Shown here piece by piece: positions 10,506-22,134 of a stretch of 64,000 bases of DNA; the stretch's first letter is position 1; each line of letters opens with the position of its first letter. The notes below the pieces were generated by a model, which did no database searches, was not told the origin of the DNA, and was given only the letters and a program-made list of their open reading frames with translations. This stretch comes from Psococerastis gibbosa (Eukaryota > Arthropoda > Insecta > Psocodea > Psocidae). The stretch is taken from NCBI GenBank assembly GCA_963971405.1, contig OZ020488.1, positions 434,001-498,000 on the forward strand, given 5' to 3'. The translations under genes and the position numbers were made by a program.

Positions 10506-13500
10506 AGGCAGGGCCTGCCTGCGCCACTACACACCTGCTTAAAACCTCACATCGCCTTCTTATCACGGACCCTTGCACCAAGATACGTTATCTCATTGAC
10601 ACAGGGTCCGACATCTGCGTTTTTCCACGTGCCCGTCTCAACCTACCGCTCCGTCGTACTCAACTCGAGCTGACTGCCGCCAATGGCACAATCATCAATA
10701 CGTACGGAACAACAGCTCAACAACTGGACCTGGGATTACGACGCAGTTTCCGTTGGAATTTCATCATTGCCGATGTCACGCAACCCATCATCGGTGCAGA
10801 CTTTCTCGCAGCCTCTAATTTGCTGGTGGATCTCCAGAACTCAAAGCTGATCGACGGGACAACGCATCGCAAGGCGAACCTGTGTCAAAGCCCCTCCAAG
10901 CAACCTAGCGTTTCTACCTTAACAATACCGCACAGTACCCCGGCCAGTCTAAAAGTAATAATTGAGGAGTTTAGCGACCTCACGCGGCCGAGACAACCCA
11001 CAGACCAGGTCAAACACTCCACGGTCCACTACATTAGAACGACAGACGGACCTCCCGTCTCCGCTCGCCCACGCCGGTTGGCCCCGGACAAGTTTATTAT
11101 CGCCAAAAAGGAGTTCAACGACATGATCCAGACCGGCGTATGTCGTCCGTCCGACAGCCCATGGGCCTCACCATTACACCTAGTACCTAAAAGCGACCAT
11201 TCATGGCGCCCATGCGGGGACTACAGACGGCTCAATGCTCGAACAATTCCTGACGCGTACCCAGTCCGCCACATCGCAGATTTCAGTGCAGAATTGCGAG
11301 GAAAAACCGTATTCAGCAAAATAGACCTGGTCAAAGCATTCACCCAGATACCAGTTTCCAATGGTGACATTCCAAAGACAGCAATAAATACTCCGTTCGG
11401 CCTTTTCGAATTCCCATTCATGACATTCGGTCTTCGCAATGCTGCTCAAACCTTCCAACGCTTCATGGATAACATCCTACGCGACCTCCCGTGGGCATAT
11501 TCATACATCGACGACGTACTGGTTGCATCGAGTGATAAGCAGGAGCACGAATCACACCTACGTCAACTCTTCCAACGATTCCGAGAATATGGCCTAGTCA
11601 TTAATCCTAGCAAGTGTACCCTCGGCGTTGGGTCAATCAGCTTTCTTGGTTACCTCGTGTCAGCAGAAGGCACACAAGCCCTACCAGACAGGGTAAAGGC
11701 ACTCACTGAATACCCTCTTCCAAAGACATTCAAAGATCTACGCCGTTTCCTTGGCATGATTAACTACTACCGCCGGTTCCTACCAAATGCAGCCAACGAA
11801 CAAGCACCACTCAACACGTTGTTATCTGGAGACAAGGTAAAAGGGAACGCTACGATACCATGGACAACAAAGCTTACCGAAGCTTTCAGCTCATGCAAAC
11901 ACAGTCTGGCACGCATCACCCTACTCGCGCATCCAGATCATACGGCTCCGATTGCACTAGTCACAGACGCATCAGACACCAGTATCGGAGCTACAGTCCA
12001 ACAACGGATCAACGATCATTGGCAGCCATTGGCATTCTTCTCGCAGAAACTTAAAGAAAACCAACGAACATGGTCGGCCTACGATCGCGAATTGCTTGCG
12101 GTACACGACGCCATTCGTCATTTCCGTTACCTGCTAGAAGCGCGCGCTTTTGTCGTGTATACCGATCACAAACCGTTGACGCACGCTTTTCAGAATCCAA
12201 AAACAAGTTGCTCACCTCGCCAAATGCGGCAAATGGAATTCGTCTCTCAATTCACCACGGACATCCAATACATCGCTGGGCAGGACAACTTGGCCGCTGA
12301 TGCATTCTCAAGAATCGAAGCAATCTCTACTCCCGTATCTCCTGAGCAACTTTCTTCTGCTCAGAAAGACGACAGAGAACTCAAAGAGCTTCGGTCCAGT
12401 AGAAAGACGTCCCTCATCCTCGTTGATGTTCCCATTCCGGGCTCTGATTCAGTCCTTACGTGCGATTCTAGTCAAGACATACAACGCCCATTTGTGCCCA
12501 AACCATTACGTCGACAACTTTTCGAGCACCTACACAGCCTACATCACCCAGGAATAGCAGCGTCTGCTAACCTGGTTGCCCAACGCTACATATGGCCTTC
12601 TATCCGTAAGGATTGCCGCGCTTGGGCTCGTCTGTGTGTCAACTGTCAATTGTCCAAGATACATCGACACACCCTCACTGCGATTGGAACCTTTACTCAG
12701 CCTGACCGACGGTTTCAGCACATACACCTCGACATTGTAGGCCCATTACCACCGTCGGAAGGCTACACGTATTTGTTAACACTCGTTGACCGTTTCACGC
12801 GATGGCCGGAAGCCGCTCCTATGGTGAACATCACCGCCGAAAACGTCGCCAGAACCCTCATTTCCTGCTGGATCAGCCGGTTTGGGTGCCCGGAGACAAT
12901 TACTACAGATCGCGGCCGACAGTTTGAGAGCCATTTGTTTGCTGACCTGGCCCGATTATGCGGATTTCACCATGCACGGACTACCAGTTACCACCCTGCA
13001 TCCAACGGCATGGTAGAGCGTATGCACCGCTCACTCAAAGCCTCCATTATGTGTCATGCCAATGACAAATGGACGGAAGCCCTTCCGCTAGTTTTACTGG
13101 GCATGCGCGCCACTCTTAAGAAAGATCTTCAAGCTTCTCCAGCAGATCTGGTCTATGGTGAACCATTAAAACTACCAGGACAGATGCTGACAACTCCTCC
13201 TTCAAATCAGAGTCCGGCGGACACTCTCATCTCACTTCGAAGGAAATTCGACTCACTACGCCCCACTCGCGTCAAGAGACACGGGGCTCATCAAACATTC
13301 ATCCCACAAGACCTTGCCAAGGCCACGCACGTTTTCGTGAGACAAGACCACGTCCGTGCTTCCCTCGAACGTCCTTATGCGGGACCATTCCCTGTGTTAA
13401 GTCGCACCGACAAAACAGTTACGATTTCAAGCCGCGGTCGTGCGGTTACTGTGTCAATGGACAGGGTCAAGCCGGCCTACATTAATGCCAGTACAGACGA

Positions 13501-13678
13501 ACCGTCTCACCAGTCTACGATCAACCCCCCGCATCAGCATCCTGCTCAAGATAAACCTCAGGAGAAGGTCTCCTCACCACTTCCTGCCACTGACGTCGTG
13601 CCGACACCACCGACTCGCACCACTCGCTCAGGTCGTCACGTCCACGTTCCACGACATTTCTCCGACTTCCAGTCTTAG
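10415..13678 (+). CDS. pol: Gypsy Pol: protease, RT, RNase H, integrase
   Basis: The polyprotein cleaves Gag-Pol, copies element RNA and integrates the cDNA. Protease is marked by LIDTGSD at about residues 60-66. RT follows with the catalytic YIDD near 364, and RNase H with TDASD near 516. Integrase has an HHCC zinc-binding region (LHHPG..CVNCQ) and then the D,D,E core: HLDIVGP near 772, TTDRG near 831 and NGMVER near 867. The C-terminus ends in a TTRSGRHV segment common in arthropod gypsy integrases. It has about 1087 codons and no internal stop. It lacks its own convincing ATG and overlaps gag in the -1 frame, so production by -1 frameshifting is inferred. Confidence 0.95.
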   Translation: MVFLPPNLWEEGQKVPAAMQISEKRRSQPVKAGPACATTHLLKTSHRLLITDPCTKIRYLIDTGSDICVFPRARLNLPLRRTQLELTAANGTIINTYGTTAQQLDLGLRRSFRWNFIIADVTQPIIGADFLAASNLLVDLQNSKLIDGTTHRKANLCQSPSKQPSVSTLTIPHSTPASLKVIIEEFSDLTRPRQPTDQVKHSTVHYIRTTDGPPVSARPRRLAPDKFIIAKKEFNDMIQTGVCRPSDSPWASPLHLVPKSDHSWRPCGDYRRLNARTIPDAYPVRHIADFSAELRGKTVFSKIDLVKAFTQIPVSNGDIPKTAINTPFGLFEFPFMTFGLRNAAQTFQRFMDNILRDLPWAYSYIDDVLVASSDKQEHESHLRQLFQRFREYGLVINPSKCTLGVGSISFLGYLVSAEGTQALPDRVKALTEYPLPKTFKDLRRFLGMINYYRRFLPNAANEQAPLNTLLSGDKVKGNATIPWTTKLTEAFSSCKHSLARITLLAHPDHTAPIALVTDASDTSIGATVQQRINDHWQPLAFFSQKLKENQRTWSAYDRELLAVHDAIRHFRYLLEARAFVVYTDHKPLTHAFQNPKTSCSPRQMRQMEFVSQFTTDIQYIAGQDNLAADAFSRIEAISTPVSPEQLSSAQKDDRELKELRSSRKTSLILVDVPIPGSDSVLTCDSSQDIQRPFVPKPLRRQLFEHLHSLHHPGIAASANLVAQRYIWPSIRKDCRAWARLCVNCQLSKIHRHTLTAIGTFTQPDRRFQHIHLDIVGPLPPSEGYTYLLTLVDRFTRWPEAAPMVNITAENVARTLISCWISRFGCPETITTDRGRQFESHLFADLARLCGFHHARTTSYHPASNGMVERMHRSLKASIMCHANDKWTEALPLVLLGMRATLKKDLQASPADLVYGEPLKLPGQMLTTPPSNQSPADTLISLRRKFDSLRPTRVKRHGAHQTFIPQDLAKATHVFVRQDHVRASLERPYAGPFPVLSRTDKTVTISSRGRAVTVSMDRVKPAYINASTDEPSHQSTINPPHQHPAQDKPQEKVSSPLPATDVVPTPPTRTTRSGRHVHVPRHFSDFQS

Positions 13679-13689
13679 GAGGGGGGTAA
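13676..13689 (+). promoter_or_regulatory. Gypsy polypurine tract
   Basis: AGGAGGGGGG followed by TAA directly precedes the 3' LTR and overlaps the end of pol. This is the expected plus-strand primer for reverse transcription. Confidence 0.8.
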
Positions 13690-14076
13690 TGTGGGGACCA
13701 CTTAGTCCCACATGTGTAATAACCAGTCTGCTTCCAGCTTCACCTTTTTCCCGGTAGATGGCGCTGTTCACATTCAGATAATTCAATATTCCTCAATCTT
13801 CCTTTTACGTATTTATTTCTCTTATTCAATAATATCTTTAATCTACCCTCTGTGTCTCATCAGCTCCTTTAGCTGTGGACACAGAGTTGGTTTTTCTATA
13901 TGGAAGCAGGCTGGATCAAATTCAATATTAATTGTAAGCATGTATCGTTCTCGTCTCACAGCTCATATTGTAACCACTGTGTGTTAAATTACTCTAACTT
14001 GAGTCGAAGCACTGCAATACAAACCAATTCAAGTCTACACTGCCTATTCAATTGCATCGTCCTTCGACAAGCTACA
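13690..14076 (+). repeat. Gypsy 3' LTR
   Basis: It is 387 bp, identical as read to 8872-9258, and followed by the TCTC target duplication at 14077-14080. Confidence 0.95.
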
Positions 14077-14644
14077 TCTCTATATGAAGTCGTTATTAAC
14101 ACGAGTAAAACCCATTATATAGGCATAGGTCGCTTTTGATTAGTAGATTGATAGTAAAATTAATAAAAATAGCCAATTATGATGAGAAATTCACCTTTCT
14201 ATCGACGCCTTCGAAATGAAATGAAAACTATATTATTAGCTAACACAGGCGTGAAATAGACAACATCTATAGCCCCCGGATATAGGCCTACATAATTATA
14301 ATATAATTTTTTCCACTCATCATTCGTGTATATATCCAGAAATATTATCAAATGTACGTGGTTGTAGACTGTAGAGCTATGAATACCTCCTGCAGCCCTA
14401 TGATGGCGATTTGGGATTAACGTAACACCGGGGATTATATTTTAATACCGTATTAGCTCAAACACCTGGAATATGATTAAATTAATTCAATTGTTTTAAA
14501 CATTAAATTTTTTTCAAATTTAAATTGATCCTCGGCTTTATTTTTGGTGAGTTTTCACTCAGATGACAAATTAATTAAAATTCTTACGATATTCCAAAAT
14601 CCTACCTAACTTATACATTATTGCAATGTTTATTAGTATTTCCA
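14077..14644. other. Right part of the inverted-repeat loop, no gene
   Basis: The first tens of bases resume the repeat that gypsy split. Near 14385-14435 the sequence TGGCGATTTGGGATTAAC recurs inverted near 18030-18050, so a further dispersed repeat is present. No coding region is supported. Confidence 0.4.
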
Positions 14645-16342
14645 TAACCTGCCAATCGAAATAGGCTGACCGACATCCCTATGCTTATACATAGGATGCA
14701 GTATTTCAGCGCTTTGTGATTTTTTTCAATGAAATCACAGGATCGAAGTTACAAAATATTTGCGTCCCACTTTCGCATTTTGGCCACTTTGTAGCGCTTG
14801 GGTGTTTCCCGCTCAAATTTAAAAATTTAAATGTAGTAGTCAATGTCAATTTAATGTGTCATTTCATGTTAATCAATCCATAATGACCCAAATTTAATGA
14901 AACCAACTAGTTTTTTGTATCATTCGCACACCTAGGCCTATCTACAGTACAGTGGCCAATGAATATTTAAAAAAAATGCACGTGGTATCCTACGCAGTAT
15001 TGTATTAATGTATGGAAGTATCACATAGAATACTTCAAATTATGTTCCAAGATGAGTTTAGAAAGAGTACTGTACTTTACGTTACGGCAAGTATTCATGA
15101 GGGCCTTTTAATACAGGTCATTGGGGGTTTGACATTTTAAACCAAACCCATGTATGACGAAAGTGACAAAAAACGTCTTTGCGTCGTGTTCATTGAGCAT
15201 ACCACACCACACTACCACAGTATGTGTTGTATGTATTGGACATTTTCACATCCTCAGCCTTTACCCCTATTTATTCCGACGGAATTCACTAACGCAATAC
15301 GGCGACACCTACCATGTTCCCTTACTTTTGACTTCGTAAGCCATGGGTGACAAGTGAAAACTCAAGGTGAGTTCCATCGAAAAGGCTTCTAAAATACAGC
15401 ATAATGCAATAGACCCTAACATTAATGTAATAACAAATATACAGTAATTTACAGTGAAGAGGAAGGAACACATCCAACTATTATTTTTGACTTTTTCCTT
15501 CTGGTAGGTTGTCTTGCCTTGACTTAAAGTTTCCACTCGAATTTCCTTGCTTCAACATTTTCTCTGGCGGGACGAGACGCCTCCTCTGCTCCTGTTCCTC
15601 GAAATCTGTTGCCCTAAAAATGTCAATAATATTAGGCTACCGATACATAGGTAGGTACCAATTAAAATAAGACAACATATTTTGTTTTAGTTAATGTACG
15701 CTGCAGTGGACCCATAGAGGAAAGTCACTGTCACAAATTATTGCTTCGCAAGCCCCATGCATGCAAAGGCTTAAAAATGCTTCTCGTAGGTTGTACAGTA
15801 ACTTGTTGCACTTGGTGTGTTTGGGGAGTGTGCTAAGTGACTTAATTTGGCTACAAGACGGCAGCAATGCAACGCATGCAACACTTTAAGAAGAATTAAA
15901 GCTATTGTGGGTTTTATATAAATTACTCACTTACCTTTTAGAAGTATTATTTTAGGCTTACTGTACTTTACATAATGTGTAGCGTAGCGTGTGTGAAGTT
16001 TTCAATCCAACAACCGAACTTATTTTACTAGTAAAGTAGGTATTGCTGATGTAGAGATTGAATCAATGAATAATTTTTATCATTTTTTTAATCAAAAACC
16101 CACTCATTTCTGCTGCGTTGTTTTTGTTTTGAAGATGGATGTTGACTTCAAAACAGGCAGCTAATAGTAGGCCAAGTTTTATAGAACGTTCGAATACACT
16201 CACAATTGCTTCTTAATAAATTAATTTGATTGGTTAAAACTGGGACGCAAATATTTTGTGACTCGGCTCATGTGAATTTCCTAGTTGGAATCACAGACGG
16301 CCCTATACCGACTAGCATTCTATAGTAAATATTTATTCTATG
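14645..16342. repeat. Right arm of ~10-kb inverted repeat
   Basis: Read on the minus strand from 16342 it matches the left arm starting at 6227. The outer boundary is sharp: CATTCTATAGTAAATATTTA ends the match, and 16343 onward does not match DNA outside the left arm. Neither arm keeps an ORF. It could be the remains of a fold-back transposon or an inverted segmental duplication. Confidence 0.75.
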
Positions 16343-16499
16343 AGTATTTCCTTCAATTATAAAACAATGCAACCATTCTCTTGCATTCCAATCATTTATT
16401 AATTTGAATTTGCACTCTTTTGCTTAACAATAGAATCAATAGCTAATACCTTGGGGTTTATTTTAACACCGTTACATGCACCTTAATAATGCGGTATTA

Positions 16500-16640
16500 A
16501 TAAGTAAGCCCCAGTGTAACCGAAATTAGAGGATATAGAAAAACTGGGCTTGGCGGGATTCGAACTCACGATCTACGCCTAGCCGGGGTGACGTCTTCCG
16601 CTGGACCACTAGCCCGCACAAGCACAGTTGATGAATATCC
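16500..16640 (-). repeat. tRNA-derived SINE, copy 1
   Basis: The minus strand contains a tRNA-like head: an A-box-like GGGCTAGTGGTCCAG and a B-box GAGTTCGAATCCCG, with flanks GGGCTAG and CAAGCCC that pair in 6 of 7 positions. It is followed by a tail TTTTTCTATATCCTC shared with 38580-38690 and 38800-38820. The mismatched T-stem and the shared non-tRNA tail argue for a SINE, not a functional tRNA gene. Confidence 0.65.
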
Positions 16641-16770
16641 TCTACTTATGTATATGATCGTATTGACATGATTCGTAATGTTAGACAGGTTAGTCCAGCT
16701 ACACAACTATCTAACCGAAATAGTCTGTGATGAGCTTACTTATTGTTTCTGAGAAAAGGATATTTATTTT

Positions 16771-17632
16771 TGCTTTCCAATTTATACGTAGCCTAGTAGG
16801 TAAGGAAAGCTTTGTGACGGTCGAAATTTTCGATTCAACGATTTCAACGGATTTACACGTTTTAAGGTCCCAGGAACCCAAAAAAGTGGTTTTTACGAAA
16901 TGTCTGTCTGTCTGTGCGTCGATTTCCGGGGAAACTACTCGGTCGATTTTGATGCAATTCGGCACGTAGGTTCACAAAAATCATACCTGGGAACAATTTA
17001 TTTTTATTTTGGGCTAACTTAATTTGGGGAGGTTTTATTCTCAAAAAACTAAAAAAAAAACGCCTAAAAAAAATATTTCTCAAAAACGGCTCCAACGATT
17101 TCTTTAAAATTCACATATATTGTAGTCGTTATTAATGTTATCGAAATGCGGGGGGTCGCTTGCCCCTTGATAGGTTGCTTCAGGGGGTAAAAAAATAAAA
17201 ATAACTAAATTTTAATGAAAAATTACTAAAAAATAATTTTTCTGCGAAACCTTTCTATCGATGATTTCTACCTTCAGGTATGTTTTAGGTGTTAAATTGA
17301 GTAACGAAACCGGACAGGTTGCTTTCCGAGAAAAGTATTTGGTTTTGTAAAAAAAAAATGTTTTTTTGAAAAAATGATAGAAAATTCACGCTCAAATGCA
17401 TTGCGTGCCCTGCCAGTATTGCTATGTGGTAATGTGTTGGTTGGTCTGACCTATCTAGAATTTACCTCACCTCCAGTGACGTCAGGTGGACAACCCCCCC
17501 CCCTCCCCCCCTCCCCCGAGATATCGGAAATTTAACCATTGGAAAATTATTTACCATGTAATTACTCATTTTCTCTATCTACTAATTTTGATAAATTGGA
17601 AAGCATGTTCGAGTAAACTCGGACCGGTTTTT
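16771..17632 (+). repeat. ~860-bp repeat family, full copy 1
   Basis: It starts TGCTTTCCAATTTATACG and ends ATAAATTGGAAAGCATGTTC..GGACCGG. The outer parts are inverted (TGCTTTCCAATTTAT against ATAAATTGGAAAGCA). An additional GAGTnnACTC palindrome sits just inside the 3' end. Internal landmarks are a CTGTCTGTCTG run, a highly conserved GGCACGTAGGTTCAC-type segment and a C-tract. No ORF is conserved among copies, so it looks non-autonomous. Superfamily unknown. Confidence 0.7.
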
Positions 17633-18610
17633 AAGTACTTTATTAGCGCTGGAAAAATTATCTTATTTTGCTCTGTATTGGTACGTCGACCTATTGGGTC
17701 TTGCTCCCGTAATGTCTGAAAGAAGTCGGCATTCAGACTTTTTTTCACGCAAGGTTTTTAATAATTTTAGTTGTGTGGTCGCTGCATCCCTCCCCCCTCC
17801 TTCCCTACCGCACCGCTAATTAAATATATACAGTCCACTCCGAACCGTACGTAAGTAACCCCGCCAACACTTATAATGCCATAAAGACAATGCTTTAAAC
17901 ATTATAATTTATATTGCTGTTGACGTTAAATTAACTTTGGTTGAAGAGGTAACCTCAACGTTATAACCGAAATTAGATGATGTAGAAAAAATAATATACA
18001 CCATATAATACTGCAATATAAGCCCCGGTGTCATGTTAATCCCAAATCGCCATAATAAGGCTGCTGGTATTCCGCATTTAGTTGTGAGATTCCACTCAAG
18101 TCATGTAAATTGCTAAATTTTAACAAAATGTATGATTTATTTATAAATATATTTCTTCCGCGCAGGGGAGTATCGGCCGAAGAAGAAGAAGAAGACTAAG
18201 TACCTAACAATACAATAGCACGAGAACACTTGAGAGAATTAACACTACAGACGTCAAGCATTGACATTACAGGCATAAATGCTACAGATTCCGCGGGTTT
18301 GCAAACGAAAACAACTGATCACTATCCGATAGTAGTAGACCCAAAAATGAATGGAAAAACAAAACTTCATGAAAATAAGAACAAGGTGAAAAAGTACAAC
18401 TAACCCCTCTTAAGTACCTTGTTAGCTTCGGAAAAGGGGGAAAATTCGTTTAGTTCTAAAGATAACCTATAATAAAGCAACATTTATTGCTCTGGTCATT
18501 CACGTATTGTACGAATATGGAGATTTCATACAAGCGCAGACCCAGCTCCACGGGGCGGTGGTTTCTTCTTCCCTTGTAAATTATATCATATTGCAGAACA
18601 CATTTTGCAC
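17633..18610. other. Intergenic DNA with SINE-tail fragment
   Basis: At about 17935-17990 the phrase GAGGTAACCTCAACG plus CCGAAATTAGA matches the tail of the tRNA-derived SINE at 38590-38640. A GAA microsatellite is at 18178. No gene is supported. Confidence 0.4.
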
Positions 18611-21600
18611 CAGTGCCGACCCCGCTTTTCCTCTATGCTACGCTAAGTTAATTTATGTAATTATATATAGAAGAGACTTCTAAAGGAAAATTACGCTCTC
18701 TATTGACTTTTTTTCCGACCACAACCTCTACAAAACACTCCTGTGCTCCAAATTTCGAACCACAGAAGCAGGGGGGTTTAACTCTAATGGCCTGTTTCGT
18801 TTTTGGCGGGAATTTCGGAGAACAAAGGAGACGGAAAACAAAACTGCCAACCGCATAGAAACATATTATGAAAAATTGGTTTTGTAACATTGGTAGTCTC
18901 CAGTCTCCTGCTCAAAGGCGGGCGACCATTTTGATTTTCCAAAACTCAAACGAACAAAACCGTTAGCGGTATGGGAGACAATATATAAGTGTTTAAGTGA
19001 TATTTGAGTGGACTAGATAATTAGGCTCTGGCTAGTGAGTTCTGAAAAAACTAATTTATTACAATTTTTATTTTTGATTCCGTAGTGAAATAATGGATCG
19101 TCACAAGGGAAAACGCGAATATGCAAGCGGCAGTGAAAAGCGGAAAATCGCAGCAGATAAAGAAAACAAAATTCAAGATGTTTTATCTAAAACGCGCCGT
19201 ATAACGGATTTTGTAACAAAAATAGAGACGGGTCCATCTACTCCTAGTTCTACTTCTAATTTTGTTGAAATGATGAGTGGTGATTCTGATTTTCCTGCAT
19301 CTTCTCAAGTTATTGCTAGCCCTACCCAAGAGGTAAGAGTTTGACTTTAATTACTTAATTAAGGTGACCGCAATCAAAAATTACCGACCCCACTCACCCC
19401 AGTAATTCTTATGGAATTAAAAATGGGGGACTCCTGTTAATTTACTGTATGAATTAAACCTACCTAAACTTGAGTCGGCCATGCCGAAAGGATTGTTTAC
19501 AAAATTAATTACAACTGTAATTGTTTTACTTGTAGGCAGTAATTGATAACAATGACGAATCCGAAAATACTGCTGATGATGGATTTTGCAAAGAAAATGA
19601 CGTGGGATTGTGGCCAGCAGTTCTTAGTCAACAACACATCGACTATTGGATCAAGAAAGGAAATTTGGAAACTCAGCATTGTAATGAAGATATTTTGAAA
19701 GAAAAAAGCTTGGGACAAGTAGATGCAGTGAAAAGAAGAAAATGCCATGCAAGTTTATTCCTTCGTCAAACTCAGGCAGGCAAGTCTATAAGCCGCTCTT
19801 GGTTATGTTTTTCACCTAGTACGGGGAAGCTATACTGCTTTTATTGTAAATTGCTCTGCAAATCAGCAAATCAGTTTTCAACTGAAGGGTTTGCTGACTG
19901 GAAGCATGCGTCTGAGCGTTTGAAAAGACATGAAACTACCGTAACGCATTTGCAAATAGTTTGCCAATTTAAGCATCTCTCAAACGAGGCAATGCGTATT
20001 GATCGTGAGTTGGCCACACAAGTGAAGGAGAGCATTGCTTATTGGCGAAACGTTCTAAACAGATTGATTTCCGTCATAATATTTCTTTCTGGACGAGGAC
20101 TTGCCTTTCGAGGGGACAACGAAATTTTGGGATCAACCAAAAATGGCAATTATTTGGGAGTCCTTGAGCTAATTGCACAATATGATCCGTTTTTAGTAGG
20201 CCACTTAGAGAAGCATGGAAATCGTGGCAGTGGTAGTGGCGGCGTTAACTACCTATCTGCCCACATTTGCGAAGAATTAATTGCGCTGATGTCCACCAAA
20301 GTTAGCGATGAAATAATTAAACGCTTAAAAGCCTGCAAATATTATTCGGTTTCGGTAGATTCAACAACTGACGAAGGCCATATAGATCAAATGACTGTGA
20401 TTGTCAGGTATCTAGAAGAAAGCACACCAAAGGAAAGATTTCTTAGTTTTATGCCAAACCAAGGCCATAAAGCTAAAGAATTATTTGATGGCCTCAACAA
20501 AGTTTTAAAAAAGTTCGGCCTGGATTTGAAAGATATTCGTGGGCAGTCGTATGACAATGCTTCCGCTATGAGTGGAGAATATAGTGGTCTACGCACTTTG
20601 GTGCTAAATGAGAATCCTTTGGCTTTATGGGTTCCATGTTTCAATCATTCCCTCAACTTAGTGGGCACAAAAGCGATGGACTCCTGCTCCCAATCGAAAT
20701 TATTTTTTAGCTTTCTTGAGCAAATTTATGTATTTTTTACAAGTTCCACAGCTCGGTTCAACGTCCTTTCAAATGTTCTAAAAAGTGCTGCGAAGAAGTA
20801 TGGCCACAACATACCAGTGCCCAAAAGAATCAGTTTAACCCGGTGGTCCTCAAGAGCGGAAGCTACTAATAGCCTAGTTTTGGGCTATAACGAAATACGA
20901 GAAGTCCTTAAAGATCTCTCCGAAGAAGATGTCCAAGCAAGTGGACTCTATTTGCAAATTACCACGTTGGAGATAGCAATTTACGCTGTTCTTTGGAACG
21001 ATATACTGGCAAGGGTGAATGCAGTAAACATCAATCTCCAGAATCCAAGAATCGACATTAATACTTCGATCAGTGTGATGGAGTCCCTTAAGATCTTCAT
21101 TGGGGAATTTAGGGATTCTTTCCAAGAATATGAGAAAAAGGGTGTTGAATTGTGTGGGCACAATTCTTATAAATCGGAAACTTTGCGGAAGCGGATCCGA
21201 AATGTGAGGCTAAATCCTTTGGATTATGGGAAAACTGAGGAAGCTGAATTCAGTCATAGCGAGAAATTCCGAATCGAAAGTTTCATTCCCATAATTGACC
21301 AGTTTATGCAATCATTGGATCGGAGAATTTCAGCATATGAAGACATAAATAGGAAATTTGGATTTTTACAATATTTAGAAAAAATAAGCCCTGATGATTT
21401 GAAAACTAGGGCAGAGAACCTGGTGAGTTGTTACACAGGTGACTTGGACGGTAACTTGTACTTCGAGCTAGTACAGTTTCGTGAGTTTGTGAAATTATTT
21501 GTGATAGATGATGCACAAAAAAACAATATAATCGAAGAAAAACGTATCAGTTTTGAACGGTTCATGTACAATTTGATTTTAGAAAGAGGAGTAGCTGATA

Positions 21601-22134
21601 GCTTTCCCAATGTAGAAGTACTTTTGAAGATGTACTTAGTTATAATGAGTGGCAACATAAGCAGCGAGCGATCTTTTTCCGTACTAAAACACATAAAAAA
21701 TCCTCGTCGCACCAGTTCTTCTGAAGCTCGGCTTAGCCATCTTTCAATGCTGAATATAAATCACGACATAGTGGCAGCGTTAAATTATGACGATATAATT
21801 GACAGTTTTGCTGTAATAAAGAGTCGAAGAGTGCATCTTTAAATAAATTAAAATTTTGTGTTTATAATTAGGTACCTATTAATTTATTCCTTTTAAAAAT
21901 ACACCGCAGTGTCTACAGCTTTAGTTGAGTAGCCCTTAGGCTTGTATTGTACTATTGACTTGACTTTATATTACTAAGAATCGCTTTTCTTTTTTATAAT
22001 GATTTTGCAACCTGTGTCACCATTTTATAATTTATTGTGGGATATTCGTCTAAGGGGATTAGAAATTTCTCCCCGAGAAAGGGCCCCCACATAATTCGGG
22101 CCCACGGGCCCCCACAAGCCCAAACCCGGCACTG
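18611..22134 (+). mobile_element. hAT transposon of the ZMYM1/TTF-finger type
   Basis: The element spans an intact transposase. The left end is CAGTGCCGACC and the right end, on the minus strand, CAGTGCCGGGT: eight identical terminal bases of the hAT CAGTG type. The expected 8-bp target duplication does not match, though (TTTTGCAC before, GATATTTC after). One end may therefore be misassigned, or the flank may have been rearranged after insertion. About 480 bp of leader precede the transposase ATG. Confidence 0.6.
19093..21842 (+). CDS. hAT transposase, two exons, intact
   Basis: Exon 1 is 19093-19332 and exon 2 19536-21842, joined in phase 0 through a 203-bp intron with GAG|GTAAGA and TTGTAG|GCA. 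The joined protein is 848 residues. The acidic, Ser-rich exon 1 leads into exon 2, where a TTF-type finger (WLCFSPSTGKLYCFYC..H..H) is followed by the DUF4371/hAT core with VDSTTD and GQSYDNAS, both characteristic of ZMYM1-like transposases. The C-terminal dimerisation region is SSERSFSVLKHIK. The enzyme would excise and reinsert hAT elements. There are no internal stops, so it could be active; a domesticated copy is less likely given the flanking TIR-like ends. Confidence 0.85.

Larger units (their letters stand above)
8872..14076 (+). mobile_element. Complete Ty3/gypsy LTR retrotransposon
   Basis: Both LTRs are 387 bp, begin TGTGGGGACC and end GCTACA (canonical TG..CA). They are identical by line-by-line reading. 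The flanks carry a 4-bp duplication TCTC at 8868-8871 and 14077-14080. A primer-binding site, gag, pol in an overlapping -1 frame and a purine tract are all in the expected order. All coding frames are open, so the copy is intact and young. Pol has the order protease, RT, RNase H, integrase, which defines Ty3/gypsy; no envelope-like ORF is present. Confidence 0.95.

Noticed and set aside
16545..16620. Functional tRNA gene on the minus strand
   Set aside because: A- and B-box-like sequences exist, but the T-stem is mismatched and the same tail follows other tRNA-like heads in the window, so it is a SINE.
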